Shown one piece after another: positions 6,701 to 7,071 of a stretch of 7,071 nt of DNA. The DNA is from an uncultured bacterium (GTDB lineage Bacteria; Verrucomicrobiota; Kiritimatiellia; RFP12; UBA1067), in assembly GCA_902773475.1 (NCBI GenBank), contig CACYEO010000023.1, forward strand, positions 1 to 7,071, written 5' to 3'. The position numbers and the translations under genes were made by a program. Positions within the stretch are counted from its first letter, which is position 1; each line of letters starts with the position of its first letter. The notes below the pieces were generated by a model. That model was not told the origin of the DNA and did not search any database. It saw only the letters and a list, made by a program, of their open reading frames with translations.

Positions 6701-6938
6701 CGACATATTTGCCGCGCATCGTCTGGTAGCGCGGAACTATATCCTTGATCGTCCCGGCCAGGAGATGCCCGTAATGCGGAAGTCCTGTTGCGAAAGGGGG
6801 GCCGTCGTAGAATCTATAGCGCTCTCCGCCCTCGTTTTTCTTCAACGATTTCTCGAAAATCGAATTTTCCTTCCAGAAAGACAGGATTTTCTCTTCAGTC
6901 GCCGGAAAGGCCACTTTGTTCGATACAGGTTTGAACAT
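3798..6938 (-). CDS. ileS: Isoleucyl-tRNA synthetase, IleRS2-like
   Basis: This class I enzyme charges tRNA-Ile with isoleucine in the cytoplasm and edits mischarged valine. The 1046-aa protein is complete. Ordered landmarks: PPFATGLPHYGH (47-58) with the HIGH-type signature HYGH (55-58), GWDTHGLPIE (84-93), editing-domain motifs TTTPWTLP (235-242) and GTGLVHIAPAYGEDD (331-345), WNISRNRFWGSCIP (464-477), GLDQTRGWFYTL (566-577), the KMSKR loop (606-610), and the tRNA-binding NWYIRRSRRRFW (745-756). The total length, HYGH, KMSKR and RRSRRRFW together point to the IleRS2 (eukaryote-like) type, which family knowledge links with low sensitivity to mupirocin; that phenotype is not proven here. ATG 6938 is supported by the alignable N-terminus (MFKPVSNKVAFPATEEKI) and a modest AGAGA ribosome-binding site (6947-6951). 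It is the first gene of the - strand operon, with its own promoter upstream. No T-box leader is visible. Confidence 0.99.
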   Translation of the reverse strand: MFKPVSNKVAFPATEEKILSFWKENSIFEKSLKKNEGGERYRFYDGPPFATGLPHYGHLLAGTIKDIVPRYQTMRGKYVERRFGWDTHGLPIEALAQSALGIAGAHEIKETGVDRFNEQCRSMVLKYTGEWRKTVTRMGRWVDFDNDYKTMDRDFMESVWWVFKQLWNQGRVYRSHRIMPYSWKLSTPLSNFEAGSNYKDVQDPAVTVRVKTVPESIAIDALRANPSPVYLLIWTTTPWTLPENLAICAGQDIDYVAVKDLGDSEAPVYVLAKARLSSVFKKDGQCEIIAEFKGTALKGIRYEPIFPYFAVKESEGAFQVLNDGYVTTADGTGLVHIAPAYGEDDFRVCREAGISAFADPLDDACAFTDAVPEYKGRFCKDCDKDIIKRLKAEGKLVHQATIVHSYPFCDRTDTPLVYRAIDAWYVRVEDLHERLARNNSAVHWTPGYVGEKRFGNWLCEARDWNISRNRFWGSCIPVWINEADPGDMICVGSVKELEELSGEKVTDLHKHYIDKIVIKKDGKTYRRTPEVLDCWFESGSMPYAQNHYMGEGDASRFFPADFIAEGLDQTRGWFYTLMVLGTCLFDKSPYRNVVVNGLVLAEDGKKMSKRLKNYPDPMKMLDTYGADAIRLYMIYSPVVRAENLKFSENGVKQLMRDIMIPLWNAYSFFVTYANVDGFDDAEVLQPSFAGGADGAAGTFEAGNVLDRWIVSSMETLVADVTAAMDAYDLQKAVRPFVKFIEDLTNWYIRRSRRRFWKSQNDGDKLSAYRTLRYVLVQLSKVAAPFTPFVAEEIYRNLKGESDPESVHLCDFPSSDSSVRDTALEKRMADVQTVVELGRRLRADNDLKVRQPLACVKIAGGDVKGLEDLIKDELNVKRVEYAEDERDLCDVSYKADFRALGRKCGPKMKAVAAAIAAAKSLPLECEGFTITADDATAVRTPKPGLVVAAAGAVVAGIETALTPELVAEGLAREFVSHVQAMRKAADYEVVQRIRIAVECDAELSAAIEAHRAYVTGETLAVELSFGEVSAEPATLNGHEAKISVSKA

Positions 6939-6965
6939 GTCTCACATCTCTTTCGATGTCGGTTG

Positions 6966-6980
6966 TTCCGTTTTTCGGAA
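6966..6980 (-). promoter_or_regulatory. Small hairpin at the start of the ileS leader
   Basis: Read on the - strand, TTCCG (6980-6976) and CGGAA (6970-6966) form a perfect 5-bp stem around an AAAAA loop. With the -10 box at 6987-6992, transcription should begin close to 6980, so the hairpin would form at the very 5' end of the ileS mRNA. Such structures can protect the 5' end, but a stem this short may also be chance. No T-box, attenuator peptide or riboswitch is recognisable in the leader of about 42 bases. Confidence 0.3.
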
Positions 6981-6986
6981 GGAGAA

Positions 6987-6995
6987 AGTATACCA
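6987..6995 (-). promoter_or_regulatory. Extended -10 promoter for the ileS operon
   Basis: On the - strand the bases read TGGTATACT: a TGn extension followed by TATACT (5 of 6 matches to TATAAT). No convincing -35 box lies 16-18 bases further upstream, which is acceptable for an extended -10 promoter. The predicted start near 6980 gives a leader of about 42 bases before ileS. It shares the 10-mer GTATACTTTC with the sctU promoter. Confidence 0.55.
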
Positions 6996-7036
6996 CAACA
7001 ATGCCGCCTGCGGGGTTGAGCATTTTCGAGAGCAAC

Positions 7037-7048
7037 CGATAGCTATCG
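7037..7048. repeat. 12-base perfect palindrome among CGAT/ATCG words
   Basis: CGATAGCTATCG is a perfect inverted repeat. Further CGAT or ATCG words follow at 7047-7050, 7053-7058 and 7065-7068, so the last 35 bases of the window are dense in this tetramer. It lies about 45-60 bases upstream of the ileS -10 box. It could be an operator for ileS, part of a neighbouring gene, or chance. The window ends too soon to decide. Confidence 0.4.
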
Positions 7049-7071
7049 ATGGCGATCGACTGCAATCGAAG

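Noticed and set aside
7001..7042. Short divergent open frame starting at ATG 7001
   Set aside because: Only 13 codons before a TAG and no ribosome-binding site.
6895..7071. 58-codon open frame on the - strand entering from the right edge and ending inside the ileS start (TGA at 6897-6895)
   Set aside because: It would overlap ileS by 43 bases and run through the ileS promoter; no family resemblance was seen. It may be chance openness in GC-rich DNA, though the right-hand sequence could change this.
1..7071. CRISPR array, tRNA, rRNA, insertion sequence or prophage features
   Set aside because: I looked for regular repeats, terminal inverted repeats, transposase or integrase motifs and tRNA-like folds and saw none; the genes are tightly packed and intact.

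Overview
The window reads as ordinary chromosomal DNA from a GC-rich Gram-negative bacterium, with two gene groups pointing at each other. The left third, on the + strand, is the edge of a non-flagellar type III secretion system (T3SS) locus. It holds the export-apparatus switch protein SctU, then an ECF-type sigma factor whose start codon overlaps the sctU stop, then a small protein of unknown function. The right two thirds, on the - strand, are a housekeeping operon read ileS > thiE > dtd > phosphoribosyltransferase.

Taxonomy is an inference. A Ysc-like SctU implies a Gram-negative (diderm) host. The isoleucyl-tRNA synthetase looks like the IleRS2 (eukaryote-like) type, which is widespread but common in the Planctomycetes-Verrucomicrobia-Chlamydiae-Lentisphaerae group. 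A member of that group would fit, but no rRNA or other marker here proves it.

Layout: 1-179 is mostly non-coding and carries a good sigma-70-type promoter (112-140). sctU runs 180-1340, the sigma factor 1337-1834, and the small gene 1872-2117, preceded by a short hairpin and a clear ribosome-binding site. A 24-base convergent gap (2118-2141) holds a hairpin without a U-tract. The - strand operon follows: phosphoribosyltransferase 2142-2675, dtd 2672-3139, thiE 3136-3783, ileS 3798-6938. Two of its junctions are 4-base ATGA overlaps and the third is a 14-base gap, so it is very probably one transcript. Its promoter is an extended -10 element at 6987-6995, with a small hairpin near the likely transcript start. 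The last 50 bases hold a 12-base palindrome and clustered CGAT/ATCG words.

How the genes work together: SctU sits in the inner membrane, cleaves itself at NPTH, and helps the T3SS change from early to later substrates. The co-translated sigma factor would tie transcription of some regulon, possibly T3SS genes, to production of the apparatus. The - strand operon combines isoleucine charging (IleS), removal of mischarged D-aminoacyl-tRNA (Dtd), thiamine phosphate synthesis (ThiE) and a purine-salvage-type phosphoribosyltransferase. Apart from the IleS/Dtd quality-control theme, the grouping looks metabolic rather than functional. The most interesting part is the sctU-sigma-small gene unit, which is only partly explained by known families.
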